This document shows, in pieces, positions 19,995 to 34,706 of a DNA stretch of 64,000 nt. The translations under genes were made by a program, and so were the position numbers. The notes beneath the pieces are model-generated. The model did not search any database and was not told the origin of the DNA. It saw nothing but the letters and a program-made list of their open reading frames with translations. Origin of the DNA: Roseomonas acroporae (GTDB taxonomy: Bacteria; Pseudomonadota; Alphaproteobacteria; Acetobacterales; Acetobacteraceae); assembly GCF_023223525.1 (NCBI RefSeq), contig NZ_JALPRX010000014.1:1-64000 (forward strand), in the 5' to 3' direction. Position 1 is the first letter of the stretch; each line of letters starts with the position of its first letter.

Positions 19995-20004
19995 CATGCC
20001 CGCC

Positions 20005-20139
20005 GATTACCCGCCCACCGGTCGCCCGCCTGCCGGCCGCCTGCCCGTCGATCGCCTGCCTCACTCTCGACTGCCTGCCGGTCGCCTGTCTGCCGGTCGC
20101 CTGTCTGCCGATTGCCTGCCTGCCGGTCGCCTGCCTGCG
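20005..20139. repeat. 15-bp minisatellite, 9 copies
   Basis: Nine consecutive 15-bp units, best represented by GGTCGCCTGTCTGCC (20080-20094 and 20095-20109 are identical), with the outer units more divergent. It lies between the secG terminator and pyrG. Because 15 is a multiple of 3, both strands show pentapeptide-repeat open frames here, but these lack ribosome binding sites and one runs through the terminator. I regard the array as non-coding. Confidence 0.88.
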
Positions 20140-20205
20140 GGACGGGGGCGGGGATTCGGCGCGCCGTGCGCAAGATGCCGTGCGGTGGCCGGCGCGCGGG
20201 GCTGA

Positions 20206-22775
<2,570 letters not shown>

Positions 22776-22991
22776 GCGCCGGGGCGCCGCGCCGCCCCAC
22801 CCCGGGCGCGGCCGGCGCCGGTCGCGGCGACGCCGGCGGTGGCCCGGCGGGCGATCCCCGCCGGCCGGCAGCGCCGGCGCCGCCCACGCGTTGCGGACAG
22901 GTAAATTGACCCACCCTGCGCGTGCATTACCGTGCCGCGCAGGAAGCCGCCCCGCCGATGTTTCCACGGGGTCCAACCGGGAGAGACGCCC

Positions 22992-23921
22992 TTGCGCCTG
23001 ATCGGCCCCGCCATGGCCCTTTCCACCCTGCTGCTCGCCGGCTGCGCCATGCCGGGCGGGCGGGCGGCGGAGAGCGACGTCGCCCGCTACGCCGAGGCCA
23101 TGCAGGAGGCGGAGTCGGCGATCGACGCCACGCTCGGGCGGCTGGCCGGGTTCGAGCGCCGCGCCGACCACGAGGCCGAGGCCATCGCCTTCAGCGCCGG
23201 GCCGGCGTCGCGGCGGCGTGGCGCCGGCCCGGCCTCGGCCGCCCCGCGCGGCGGCGCGGCCGAGGCGACGCGGCAGCTCTTCGAGGTGAGCTTCGAGGCG
23301 CTGGCCGCCTATACCCAGAACCTCGCGGCGCTCGGCCGCGAGCCGGGCGCCGAGCCGGTGCCGGTGGACGCCGCCGCGCTGGGCGCCCGCGCCGCCGCCG
23401 CCCTGGCGGCCTACGAGACCGCCAGCGGCCGCGCCATCCCGGAGCCGGTGCGCGGCGCCGGGCTGGCCGCCATCCCGGCCGTCGCGGCGGCGCCCGCCGG
23501 CAATGTCGGCCCGCGGGCGCTGGCGGCGGAGCGGGACGGGCAGATCCAGGCGGTGGTGGCGCTGCTCAAGGCGGTGGTCGGCGAGCAGACGGGGCAGGGG
23601 CTGCGCGGCACGATCCGGGCGCGGCGCGACCAGGTGGCGGCGGACCGGACGGCGCTGCTGGAGTCGATCCGCAACGACCCGCGCGCCAGCCGCATGGACC
23701 GCTACCGCGCCTACGAGATGGTGGCGCAGGCGCGCAGCGAGGACCCCGAGCAGGGGGCGCTGCGCGAGGTGGCGGCGGTGCTCGACCGGATCGCGCAGGC
23801 CGATGACGGGCTGGCGCGCGGCGATGCCGGGCAGGTGGCGGCGAACACGGCGGCGCTGCAGCAGGCGGTGGAGCGGCTCTGGCAGGTGCAGCCGCGCCTG
23901 GAGCGGCCCGAGGAGGAGTAG
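22992..23921 (+). CDS. Predicted lipoprotein of unknown function, helical
   Basis: A TTG start at 22992 is favoured because GGGAGAG lies a few bases upstream and gives a compact signal peptide, ending in the lipobox LLAGC. An ATG at 23013 would also leave a short signal. The mature part (about 290 residues) is rich in Ala, Arg, Glu and Gln and looks almost wholly alpha-helical, with probable coiled-coil segments. Recognisable stretches such as ALAAERDGQIQAVVALLKAV and RYRAYEMVAQARS match no family I can name. It stands between kdsA and eno, where other alphaproteobacteria have variable genes. It is likely an outer-membrane-anchored periplasmic protein. Confidence 0.72.
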   Translation: MRLIGPAMALSTLLLAGCAMPGGRAAESDVARYAEAMQEAESAIDATLGRLAGFERRADHEAEAIAFSAGPASRRRGAGPASAAPRGGAAEATRQLFEVSFEALAAYTQNLAALGREPGAEPVPVDAAALGARAAAALAAYETASGRAIPEPVRGAGLAAIPAVAAAPAGNVGPRALAAERDGQIQAVVALLKAVVGEQTGQGLRGTIRARRDQVAADRTALLESIRNDPRASRMDRYRAYEMVAQARSEDPEQGALREVAAVLDRIAQADDGLARGDAGQVAANTAALQQAVERLWQVQPRLERPEEE

Positions 23922-25460
<1,539 letters not shown>

Positions 25461-25469
25461 GCGGAGCGC

Positions 25470-25491
25470 CTGCCGCCCGCGCGGGCGGCAG
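25470..25491. terminator. Perfect 22-nt palindrome after eno
   Basis: CTGCCGCCCGC and its exact reverse complement abut, 10 bp past the eno stop. No T tract follows, so it may stabilise the mRNA 3' end or act as a Rho-assisted stop. Confidence 0.4.
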
Positions 25492-25608
25492 TGGTGACGA
25501 TCGGCGCCACGCTCGTGGCGGGGCTGCGCCGGCGGCCCGCGCGCGCAGGCGGCAGGCCGGGCAGTCCTCGGGCCGCCCGCGCCGGGGTGGGCGCGTCCGC
25601 CCGGCCCA

Positions 25609-25713
25609 GAGCGGATCGCCGGCGGGCGGACACGCCCGGCGGCGTGAATCCGCGCCGAGAACGACGAGCTACGGCGAAGCGCAGCCCCGACCGGACCGCG
25701 GTTCGCCGTAGCT
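25609..25713 (-). repeat. Palindromic dispersed repeat, family A, copy 1
   Basis: Read on the minus strand, a long stem (left arm starting AGCTACGGCGAACCGC, loop GGTCG) is followed by CGTTCTCGGCGCGGATTCACGCC and the fixed end CCGGCGATCCGCTC. It is the only copy of five in minus orientation. It lies in the 412-bp gap between eno and ftsB, about 160 bp before ftsB. Confidence 0.85.
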
Positions 25714-25872
25714 GGCGACGCGCGGGTGACGCGGCGCGGCAACAGCGCGGCGCGCAATCGCGGGCGGGCCCGATCCCGCCTTGCCTGCCGCCCCGCCGCT
25801 GCCGCAGCCTGCCGCCGCGATGCCGTTTCCGGGGGGAGCACGGCCGCGCCGAACTGCCGGGGGAGTGGCTCG

Positions 25873-26202
25873 ATGTCGCTGGGACGCGAATTGAAGCGGC
25901 GTGTGCGCGAGGCCGCGCTGCCGATGGTCTTCGTCGGACTGTCCTTCTATTTCGGCTGGCATGTCGTCCATGGCGACCGCGGGCTGATCGCCTACGAGCG
26001 CCGGATGGAGGAGATCCGCCAGGCCAGGGTGGAGCTTGCCCAGGCCGAGGCGGAGCGCGACGCGCTGGAGCGGCGGGTGAACGGTCTGCGCGCCAACCGG
26101 CTGGACCGCGACCAGCTCGACGAGCGGGCGCGGGCGCGGCTGAACCTAGTGGGCCACGACGACATCGTGATCCCCTACGAGGCGGGCCGGCGCCTCTACT
26201 GA
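25873..26202 (+). CDS. ftsB: Septum formation initiator, FtsB/DivIC family
   Basis: The small bitopic membrane protein joins the FtsQLB complex at the division site. ATG 25873 follows GGGGGAG by a suitable distance and gives 109 aa. A transmembrane helix lies at about 13-32. A coiled coil (about 38-78, RRMEEIRQARVELAQAEAER) follows, then the conserved short C-terminal segment. The order eno-ftsB-pdhA is typical of alphaproteobacteria and supports the call over a generic coiled-coil protein. Confidence 0.92.
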   Translation: MSLGRELKRRVREAALPMVFVGLSFYFGWHVVHGDRGLIAYERRMEEIRQARVELAQAEAERDALERRVNGLRANRLDRDQLDERARARLNLVGHDDIVIPYEAGRRLY

Positions 26203-26320
26203 GCGGCCGGCGGCGGGTCGGGCCGCCCGCGCCCTGCGACCCGCGCGCGCGGGGCGACACGGGCGACGGGGCAGGCGCCGGAGTCGCGGGCCGCCGGGCA
26301 CCTGCCATGGGTCGGGGACG

Positions 26321-26425
26321 GGCTACAGCGAACCGCAGTCCGGTTGGGACTGCGGTTCGCTGTAGCCCGTTGTTCCCGGCGTGGATTCACGCCTCCGGGC
26401 GTAGCCGCCCTCCGGCGATCCGCTC
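26321..26425 (+). repeat. Palindromic dispersed repeat, family A, copy 2
   Basis: This is the best-formed copy. A 24-bp perfect stem spans 26318-26341 and 26347-26370 with loop GGTTG. A second small hairpin follows (GGCGTG GATT CACGCC at about 26379-26394), then the fixed end CCGGCGATCCGCTC at 26412-26425. It is about 115 bp past the ftsB stop. Confidence 0.92.
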
Positions 26426-26679
26426 CAGGCTTTCCTGACGGTGGCATGCAGCCTCCGCGCGGGCGCATCGCGCCGCTTTTCGTGCTGGTAAAGGAACGAT
26501 TCGCGGAGGTTCCGAAGACGGGCCCGAGTCGGGCGACGTTTCGGTGCCAGGGCGGATAACCCGAATGTGGTTATTTCGTCTATTGCGTTGCAACATAAGG
26601 GTTTGGCGCCTCCACCCGCTTGCGCAACGCACGGCAGGTGCGTAAGTGCGCCCTCGGGACAGCGCATGGAGATGCCCGG
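26426..26679 (+). promoter_or_regulatory. Upstream region of the pdh operon
   Basis: This stretch carries a locally AT-richer segment around 26555-26605 (GGTTATTTCG, CTATTGCG, GCAACATAAGG) against a very GC-rich background, as expected for a promoter. It contains small palindromes such as GTTGCAAC and TTGCGCAA. No confident -35/-10 assignment is possible by eye. Confidence 0.35.
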
Positions 26680-27735
26680 ATGGCGCAGGCGGCCGACACC
26701 ACCCCGAAGCGCCGATCCCGCTCCGGCAGTCCCTCGGGCAGCCCCACCGGCAATCCGGGCAAGGAACCAGCCATGACGCGAGACCAGCTGCAGCAGGCCT
26801 ACCGGGACATGCTCCTGATCCGCCGCTTCGAGGAGAAGGCCGGCCAGCTCTACGGCATGGGACTGATCGGCGGCTTCTGCCACCTCTACATCGGCCAGGA
26901 GGCGGTGGTGGTGGGCATGCAGGCCTGCCTGCAGCCGGGCGACCAGGTGATCACCTCCTACCGCGACCACGGGCACATGCTGGCCACCGGCATGGAGGCG
27001 CGCGGCGTGATGGCCGAGCTGACCGGGCGCGAGGGCGGGTACTCGCGCGGCAAGGGCGGCTCGATGCACATGTTCAGCCGCGAGAAGGGGTTCTACGGCG
27101 GGCACGGCATCGTCGGCGCCCAGGTCAGCCTCGGCACCGGCCTCGCCTTCGCCAACTGGTACCGCGAGAACCGGGGCGTCTCGCTCACCTACTTCGGCGA
27201 GGGCGCCTCGAACCAGGGGCAGGTCTACGAGAGCTTCAACCTCGCCGCGCTGATGAAGCTGCCGGTGGTCTACATCATCGAGAACAACAAGTACGGCATG
27301 GGCACGAGCGTGGAGCGCGCCTCGGCCTCGCACGACCTGTCGAAGAACGGCTCGCCCTGGGGCATCCCGGGGATGCAGGTGGACGGCATGGACGTCACCG
27401 CCGTGAAGGCGGCGGGCGAGGTCGCCGTGGCGCATTGCCGCGAGGGCAACGGCCCGTACCTGCTGGAGATGAAGACCTACCGCTACCGCGGCCACTCCAT
27501 GTCCGACCCCGCGAAGTACCGCACGCGCGAGGAGGTGCAGAAGATGCGCGAGACGCACGACTGCATCGAGACCGCCCGCAAGGCGCTGCTGGCGCAGGGC
27601 GTCGCCGAGGCGGACCTCAAGAAGATCGACGACGAGGTGAAGGCGATCGTGGCCGAGGCGGCGGAATTCGCCCAGACCTCGCCCGAGCCCGACCCCAAGG
27701 AACTCTGGACCGACGTGCTGGTGGAGACCCGCTGA
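26680..27735 (+). CDS. pdhA: Pyruvate dehydrogenase E1 component, alpha subunit
   Basis: E1-alpha binds thiamine diphosphate and decarboxylates pyruvate with E1-beta. ATG 26680 follows GGAG by about 8 nt and gives 351 aa; ATG 26773, preceded by AAGGA, would give 320 aa and is equally possible. Landmarks are [49 protein letters not shown] and YRGHSMSDP with its phosphorylation-loop region. The thiamine motif reads [10 protein letters not shown] ... IIENN, with Glu in the place usually held by Asp (GDG). The stop lies 1 nt before pdhB. Confidence 0.96.
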   Translation: MAQAADTTPKRRSRSGSPSGSPTGNPGKEPAMTRDQLQQAYRDMLLIRRFEEKAGQLYGMGLIGGFCHLYIGQEAVVVGMQACLQPGDQVITSYRDHGHMLATGMEARGVMAELTGREGGYSRGKGGSMHMFSREKGFYGGHGIVGAQVSLGTGLAFANWYRENRGVSLTYFGEGASNQGQVYESFNLAALMKLPVVYIIENNKYGMGTSVERASASHDLSKNGSPWGIPGMQVDGMDVTAVKAAGEVAVAHCREGNGPYLLEMKTYRYRGHSMSDPAKYRTREEVQKMRETHDCIETARKALLAQGVAEADLKKIDDEVKAIVAEAAEFAQTSPEPDPKELWTDVLVETR

Positions 27736-27736
27736 G

Positions 27737-29170
<1,434 letters not shown>

Positions 29171-29196
29171 GCCGGGCGGGAAAGGGAAACGCGCAG

Positions 29197-30609
29197 ATGG
29201 CGACCAACATCCTGATGCCGGCGCTGAGCCCCACCATGACGGAGGGGACGCTCGCCCGCTGGCTCAAGAAGGAAGGCGACACCGTCCGGTCCGGCGACGT
29301 GATCGCCGAGATCGAGACCGACAAGGCGACCATGGAGGTCGAGGCGGTCGACGAGGGCGTGCTCGGCAAGATCCTGGTGCCGGACGGCACCGAGGGCGTG
29401 AAGGTCAACGCGCCGATCGCCGTGCTGGTGGAGGCGGGCGAGGCCGTGCCGTCCGGCGCACCCTCCGGCCCCGCCGCCGCCAAGGCGCCGGCGCCGGGCG
29501 GCTCCGAGGCGCCCGAGCCCGGCCAGTCCGCCTCGGCCGCCGCGGCCGAGGCCGGGGTGGCGGCGTCCGGCGGCAAGGTGGCGGGGGCGGCGTCGCAGCC
29601 GGTCCAGGCGCCGAAGCCGGCTTCCCAGCCCGCCGCCGCCCCGGCACCGGCGGCGAACGGCCACGACAAGGGGGGCGAACGGGTCTTCGCCTCGCCGCTG
29701 GCGCGACGCATGGCGCAGCAGGCCGGCCTCGACCTCGGCGGCGTCGCGGGCAGCGGCCCGAACGGGCGGATCGTGAAGTCGGACATCGAGGCGGCGCTGT
29801 CGCGCGGCCCGGCGCCGGCGGCGCAGCCCGCGGCCGAGGCCCCGAAGCCGGCCGCCGCGCCGGCCCCGGCCCCGGCGCCCGCCCCGAAGGCGCTCGCGCC
29901 GGTCATCACGGCGCCGCACACGCCGATCCCGAACAGCTCGATGCGCAAGGTGATCGCGCGCCGGCTGGCCGAGGCGAAGTCCACCATCCCGCATTTCTAC
30001 GTCGCGATGGACATCCAGCTCGACGCGCTGCTGAAGCTGCGCGCCGACCTGAACGCCCGAGCGCCGAAGGAGGGACCGGGCGCCTTCAAGCTCTCGGTGA
30101 ACGACCTCATCATCAAGGCGGCGGCGGTGACGCTGCGGCGGATCCCGAAGGTCAACGCCTCCTGGAGCGACGAGGCGATCCTGCAGTACCAGGACGTGGA
30201 CATCTCGGTCGCCGTCTCGATCCCGGACGGGCTCATCACCCCGATCGTGCGACGCGCCGACCAGAAGGGCCTGGCCGCGATCAGCAACGAGATGAAGGAC
30301 CTCGGCGCCCGCGCCAAGGCCGGCAAGCTCAAGCCCGAGGAGTTCCAGGGCGGCGGCTTCTCCATCTCCAACATGGGCATGTACGGGGTGCGGGACTTCG
30401 CCGCGATCATCAACCCGCCGCAGGCCGGCATCCTGGCGGTCGGCGCGGGCGAGCAGCGGCCGGTGGTCAGGGACGGGGCGCTGGCGATCGCGACGGTGAT
30501 GACCTGCACGCTCTCGGTTGACCACCGCGTGATCGACGGGGCGCTGGCGGCGGAATGGCTGGCCGCGTTCAAGGTGATCGTCGAGGATCCGCTCAGCCTG
30601 ATGCTGTAG
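29197..30609 (+). CDS. pdhC: Dihydrolipoamide acetyltransferase (E2) of pyruvate dehydrogenase
   Basis: E2 is the core of the complex and moves the acetyl group from lipoate to CoA. The 470-aa reading starts [17 protein letters not shown] after a GGGAAAGGGAAA purine tract. It has a lipoyl domain with Lys43, an Ala/Pro linker (85-165), the E3-binding domain ([20 protein letters not shown] to SDIEAAL) and a second linker. The catalytic domain ends with the active-site motif [13 protein letters not shown]. The 26-nt gap to pdhB suggests one transcript. Confidence 0.97.
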   Translation: MATNILMPALSPTMTEGTLARWLKKEGDTVRSGDVIAEIETDKATMEVEAVDEGVLGKILVPDGTEGVKVNAPIAVLVEAGEAVPSGAPSGPAAAKAPAPGGSEAPEPGQSASAAAAEAGVAASGGKVAGAASQPVQAPKPASQPAAAPAPAANGHDKGGERVFASPLARRMAQQAGLDLGGVAGSGPNGRIVKSDIEAALSRGPAPAAQPAAEAPKPAAAPAPAPAPAPKALAPVITAPHTPIPNSSMRKVIARRLAEAKSTIPHFYVAMDIQLDALLKLRADLNARAPKEGPGAFKLSVNDLIIKAAAVTLRRIPKVNASWSDEAILQYQDVDISVAVSIPDGLITPIVRRADQKGLAAISNEMKDLGARAKAGKLKPEEFQGGGFSISNMGMYGVRDFAAIINPPQAGILAVGAGEQRPVVRDGALAIATVMTCTLSVDHRVIDGALAAEWLAAFKVIVEDPLSLML

Positions 30610-30634
30610 GGGATCAAGCCATGAGGGCCGAGCC

Positions 30635-31135
30635 GTGACGGAAGGGGCCGCCACCTTCACCCTGCGCGACGCGGCGCCGGCCGACGCGCCGGTCCTGCTG
30701 GCGCTGGTGCGCGAGCTGGCCGTGTTCGAGCGGCTGGCGCATCGCTGCGTCTCGGACGAGAAGGCGCTCGCCGCGGCGCTGGAGCGCAACCTGCTGCGGG
30801 CGATCATCGCCGAGCGGCGGGACGATGCCGGTCCGGTCCCGATCGGCATGGCGATCTGGCACGAGACCTTCAGCACCTTCTCCGGCCGGCACGGCTTCTG
30901 GCTGGAGGACCTGTTCGTGCTGCCGGACCAGCGGCGGCTCGGCGTCGGGCGGGCGCTGTTCGCGGAGCTGGCGCGCCGGGTGAAGGCGGAGGGCGGCACC
31001 GGGCTCGGCTGGCGCGTGCTGCGCTGGAACGAGCCGGGGCTGCGCTTCTACCGCGCCTGCGGCGGCGCGCCGAATGCCGAGTGGCAGGAGATGACGCTGA
31101 CCGGCGCGGCGCTGGAGAAGCTGGCCGGGGGCTAG
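30635..31135 (+). CDS. GNAT-family N-acetyltransferase
   Basis: A 166-aa protein from a GTG start, 25 nt after pdhC and so probably in the same operon. The GNAT fold is clear: FTLRDAAPADAPVLLALVREL at the start and the acetyl-CoA loop region FVLPDQRRLGVGRALFAEL. WRVLRWNEPGLRFYRACGG is typical of the diamine/polyamine acetyltransferase-like subgroup. FWLEDLFV before the CoA loop also fits that subgroup. The substrate cannot be named from sequence. Why it sits between E2 and E3 is not known. Confidence 0.9.
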   Translation: MTEGAATFTLRDAAPADAPVLLALVRELAVFERLAHRCVSDEKALAAALERNLLRAIIAERRDDAGPVPIGMAIWHETFSTFSGRHGFWLEDLFVLPDQRRLGVGRALFAELARRVKAEGGTGLGWRVLRWNEPGLRFYRACGGAPNAEWQEMTLTGAALEKLAGG

Positions 31136-31297
31136 CGGCCCCGCCGGCCGGAGGATCGCCCGCGCCGCCGCGTGCGGCCGGGCCGATGCGTGCCGATGTG
31201 CAAGGAGACGGGCGGCCCGGCTGCCGCGCGGCGCACCGCCGCGCGCCCGGCGTCCCCCGTCCCTGTTGACCGCGCAACCTTTGACGGAGGGCCGGGC

Positions 31298-32695
31298 ATG
31301 GCCGAGCAATCCTTCGACCTCATCATCCTCGGCGGCGGGCCGGGCGGCTACGTCGCGGCGATCCGCGCGTCGCAGCTCGGCATGAGGACCGCCGTGGTGG
31401 AGCGCGAGAACCTCGGCGGCATCTGCCTCAACTGGGGCTGCATCCCGACCAAGGCGCTGCTGCGTTCCTCCGAGATCAACCACCTGCTGCACACGCTGGA
31501 CGCCTACGGCTTCGCCGCCGACAACATCCGCTTCGACGCGCAGAAGGTGGTCAAGCGCTCCCGCGCCGTGGCGAACCAGCTCTCCAACGGCGTCAAGCAC
31601 CTGCTGAAGAAGAACAAGGTCACGGTGTTCGACGGGCAGGGGAAGCTGGCCGGGAAGGGGAAGGTCGCCGTCACCAAGGACGGCAAGCCGGTGGCGGACC
31701 TCGCCGCGAAGCACATCATCCTGGCGACCGGCGCGCGGGCGCGGGTGCTGCCGGGGATGGAGCCGGACGGCAGGCTGATCTGGACCTACCGCGAGGCGAT
31801 GGTGCCGCCCGCCATGCCGAAATCGCTGATCGTGGTGGGGTCGGGCGCCATCGGCATCGAGTTCGCGAGCTTCTACCTCAACATGGGCGCCGCGGTGACC
31901 GTGATCGAGGTGATGGACCGCATCCTGCCGGTGGAGGATGCCGAGATCTCCGCCTTCGCGCGCAAGGCGCTGGAGAAGCAGGGGATGAAGATCGTCACCT
32001 CGGCCCGCATCCAGGGCACCAGGAAGGGTGCCGACAGCGTGACGGTGACGGTCGAGGCCGGCGGCAAGGTGCAGGACATCACCGCCGAGCGGCTGATCTC
32101 GGCGGTCGGCATCGTCGGCAACGTCGAGGATATCGGCCTGGAGGGGACGGCGGTGAAGGTCGACCGCACCCATGTGGTGATCGACGAGTACTGCCGCACC
32201 GGCGAGCCCGGCGTGTACGCGATCGGCGACCTGGCCGGGCCGCCCTGGCTGGCGCACAAGGCGAGCCACGAGGGCGTGCTCTGCGTCGAGGCGATCGCCG
32301 GGCTGCACGTGCACCCGATGGACGTGACCAACATCCCGGGCTGCACCTACTGCCGGCCGCAGGTCGCCTCGGTGGGGCTGACCGAGGCGAAGGCGAAGGA
32401 GCTGGGCCACGAGGTGAAGGTCGGGCGCTTCCCCTTCATCGGCAACGGCAAGGCCATCGCCATGGGCGAGCCGGAGGGGCTGGTGAAGACGGTGTTCGAC
32501 GCGAAGACCGGCGAGCTGCTCGGCGCGCACATGGTCGGCGCCGAGGTGACGGAGATGATCCAGGGCTACACCATCGCCCGCACCCTGGAGAGCACCGAGG
32601 CGGAGCTGATGCACACCGTCTTCCCGCACCCCACCATCTCCGAGGCGATGCACGAGGCGGTGCTTGATGCCTATGGCCGGGTGATCCACATCTAG
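31298..32695 (+). CDS. lpd: Dihydrolipoyl dehydrogenase (E3)
   Basis: E3 reoxidises dihydrolipoyl groups with FAD and NAD+. The 465-aa protein has the FAD-binding GGGPGGYVAA near residue 12, the redox pair Cys43/Cys48 in GGICLNWGCIPTKA and the NAD motif GSGAIGIEFASF. The C-terminal HPTISEAMHEA supplies the catalytic His-Glu of the partner subunit. ATG 31298 is chosen because ACGGAGG lies upstream and the protein starts exactly as the family does. It follows the GNAT gene by 162 bp. Confidence 0.97.
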   Translation: MAEQSFDLIILGGGPGGYVAAIRASQLGMRTAVVERENLGGICLNWGCIPTKALLRSSEINHLLHTLDAYGFAADNIRFDAQKVVKRSRAVANQLSNGVKHLLKKNKVTVFDGQGKLAGKGKVAVTKDGKPVADLAAKHIILATGARARVLPGMEPDGRLIWTYREAMVPPAMPKSLIVVGSGAIGIEFASFYLNMGAAVTVIEVMDRILPVEDAEISAFARKALEKQGMKIVTSARIQGTRKGADSVTVTVEAGGKVQDITAERLISAVGIVGNVEDIGLEGTAVKVDRTHVVIDEYCRTGEPGVYAIGDLAGPPWLAHKASHEGVLCVEAIAGLHVHPMDVTNIPGCTYCRPQVASVGLTEAKAKELGHEVKVGRFPFIGNGKAIAMGEPEGLVKTVFDAKTGELLGAHMVGAEVTEMIQGYTIARTLESTEAELMHTVFPHPTISEAMHEAVLDAYGRVIHI

Positions 32696-32716
32696 GGACC
32701 TGTACCCACCCCCACC

Positions 32717-32730
32717 CCCCCTTCGGGGGG
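32717..32730 (+). terminator. UUCG-loop hairpin after lpd
   Basis: CCCCC TTCG GGGGG forms a 5-bp stem capped by a stable UUCG tetraloop, 20 bp past the lpd stop. There is no T tract behind it. It may stabilise or end the pdh-lpd transcript. Confidence 0.4.
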
Positions 32731-32736
32731 CGTGCC

Positions 32737-32778
32737 CTGTCCGATGGGCCCTGTTCGATGGGCCGGGTCCGATGGGCC
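32737..32778. repeat. 14-bp minisatellite, 3 copies
   Basis: Three units of NTGTCCGATGGGCC-type sequence (CTGTCCGATGGGCC, CTGTTCGATGGGCC, GGGTCCGATGGGCC) lie in tandem between lpd and lipA. Confidence 0.85.
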
Positions 32779-32905
32779 GGCGGGGGTGCCCCGCTGGCGG
32801 CGCCGGGCGCGGGGTGGCATAGACGGCTGCAATCAGGGCCGGCGTCCCGGTTCCGCGCGATGCGGCGCGGCGGGGCGCCGGTCCGGCAAACGGGACCGGG
32901 CCGGA

Positions 32906-34138
32906 ATGGCTACTCGCATCCTGGTGGATCATCGCGTCGGCGGCGCGGCCGCCGCACCCAAGGCCGACGGCGCGGCTGCCGGCGGCGGCGAAGGCGTCGC
33001 GGCGGCTGGCGGCGGGCCGGCGGCGGCGCCGCGCGCCGCGGAGGGGGCGGCCGCGCTGCGCCACCCGGAGAAGGCGCGCCGGCCCGACAACCCGATCAAG
33101 CGCAAGCCGGACTGGATCCGCGTCAAGGCGCCGACCCACCCGATCTACCACGAGACGCGCAACCTGATGCGCGACAACCGCCTCGTCACGGTGTGCGAGG
33201 AGGCGGCCTGCCCGAACATCGGCGAGTGCTGGTCGCAGCGCCACGCCACCATGATGATCATGGGCGAGACCTGCACGCGCGCCTGCTCCTTCTGCAACGT
33301 CGCGACCGGGATGCCGAGGCCGCTGGACGCGGACGAGCCGAACCGGGTGGCGGACGCGGTGGCCAAGCTGGCGCTGCGGCACGTGGTGGTCACCTCGGTC
33401 GATCGCGACGACCTGCGCGACGGCGGCGCCGCGCATTTCGCGCACACCATCGCGGCGCTGCGCCGGGCGGCGCCGGAGACGACGATCGAGGTGCTGACGC
33501 CCGACTTCCTGCGCAAGGACGGCGCGCTGGAGGTGGTGGTGGCGGCGCGGCCGGACGTGTTCAACCACAACCTGGAGACGGTGCCGCGCCTCTATCCGAC
33601 CATCCGGCCGGGGGCGCGCTACTACCACTCGCTGCGGCTGCTCGACCGGGTGAAGCAGCTCGATCCCTCGATCTTCACCAAGTCCGGCATGATGCTCGGG
33701 CTGGGCGAGGAGCGGATGGAGGTGATGCAGGTGATGGACGACCTGCGCTCGGCGGAGGTGGATTTCCTCACCCTCGGGCAGTACCTCCAGCCCACCGTGA
33801 AGCACGCGGCGGTGGACCGCTTCGTGACGCCGGACGAGTTCGCCGACCATGCCGGCATGGCGCGGGCCAAGGGTTTTCTTCTCGTTTCCGCGACGCCGCT
33901 GACCCGTTCCTCCTACCATGCCGACCGGGACTTCGCGGCGCTGCGGGCGGCGCGCGAGGCGGCGCTGGCGCGCAGGGCGGCCGGAAGGGCCGACGGGCCG
34001 GAGGCCGGGGGGGCGGCCAAAGCGGTGGAGACCGGGGCAGCGGAGAGTGGGGCATCAGGGGCCGGGGCAGCGGGGGCCGGGCCGGTGCCGCCCGCCGCCG
34101 CGCCGCAACCCGACGCCGCGACGACGCGTTCGCCCTGA
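32906..34138 (+). CDS. lipA: Lipoyl synthase
   Basis: The radical SAM enzyme inserts two sulfurs into protein-bound octanoyl groups, here presumably on PdhB, PdhC and other lipoyl domains. The 410-aa protein has both iron-sulfur clusters: auxiliary C97-x4-C102-x5-C108 ([12 protein letters not shown]) and radical SAM C123-x3-C127-x2-C130 (CTRACSFC). The conserved C-terminal [10 protein letters not shown] is present. Family members are about 300-330 aa; here an Ala/Gly-rich N-terminal extension (about 10-50) and a low-complexity tail (about 345-410) add length. It stands 3 nt before the COQ10-like gene. Confidence 0.97.
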   Translation: MATRILVDHRVGGAAAAPKADGAAAGGGEGVAAAGGGPAAAPRAAEGAAALRHPEKARRPDNPIKRKPDWIRVKAPTHPIYHETRNLMRDNRLVTVCEEAACPNIGECWSQRHATMMIMGETCTRACSFCNVATGMPRPLDADEPNRVADAVAKLALRHVVVTSVDRDDLRDGGAAHFAHTIAALRRAAPETTIEVLTPDFLRKDGALEVVVAARPDVFNHNLETVPRLYPTIRPGARYYHSLRLLDRVKQLDPSIFTKSGMMLGLGEERMEVMQVMDDLRSAEVDFLTLGQYLQPTVKHAAVDRFVTPDEFADHAGMARAKGFLLVSATPLTRSSYHADRDFAALRAAREAALARRAAGRADGPEAGGAAKAVETGAAESGASGAGAAGAGPVPPAAAPQPDAATTRSP

Positions 34139-34141
34139 ACC

Positions 34142-34624
34142 ATGCCGACCCATGCCGAAACCCGCTTCCTGCGCTACTCGCCGGAGCAGCTCTTCGACCT
34201 GGTGGCGGATGTGCGCCGCTACCCGGAATTCCTGCCCTGGTGCGTCGGCGCCCGCATCGTCAGCCGCACCGAGACGGAGCTGCTCGCCGACCTGACCATC
34301 GGCTTCAAGATCTTCCGCGAGACCTTCCGCAGCCGGGTGGCGCTGGACCGGCCGCACCACGTCCACGTGCAGTACGAGAACGGGCCCTTCCGCTACCTGA
34401 ACAACCACTGGCGCTTCCTGCCGCGCGAGGGCGGCACGGAGGTGCAGTTCTTCGTCGACTTCGAGTTCCGCTCGCGCCTGCTGCAGGCGGCGATCGGCGT
34501 GGTGTTCAACGAGGCGGTGCGGCTGATGGTGCGCGCCTTCGAGCGGCGGGCGATGCAGCTCTACGGGCGCAACAACGGCGCCGCCGCGGCGGCGCCGGCC
34601 GGGTCGCCCGCCACCAGCGGCTGA
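34142..34624 (+). CDS. COQ10/RatA-type START-domain protein
   Basis: A 160-aa single-domain protein of the polyketide cyclase/START superfamily. It opens with RFLRYSPEQLFDLVADVRRYPEFLPWC, typical of COQ10/RatA. It continues with IGFKIFRETFRSRV, GPFRYLNNHWRFLP and FEFRSRLLQAAIG. COQ10 homologues bind ubiquinone and support respiration; the same family in E. coli is named RatA, where a ribosome role was proposed. The gene starts 3 nt after lipA, and lipA-coq10 is a recurrent alphaproteobacterial pair. The respiratory role seems the more likely. Confidence 0.9.
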   Translation: MPTHAETRFLRYSPEQLFDLVADVRRYPEFLPWCVGARIVSRTETELLADLTIGFKIFRETFRSRVALDRPHHVHVQYENGPFRYLNNHWRFLPREGGTEVQFFVDFEFRSRLLQAAIGVVFNEAVRLMVRAFERRAMQLYGRNNGAAAAAPAGSPATSG

Positions 34625-34706
34625 GCGGCCCGCGTCGGCGGGGCCGGGCCGGCGCATCACGGCCTTGCGTTGGCCGACGGCGCGCCGGAGCCGGCAGGAT
34701 GCGGCC

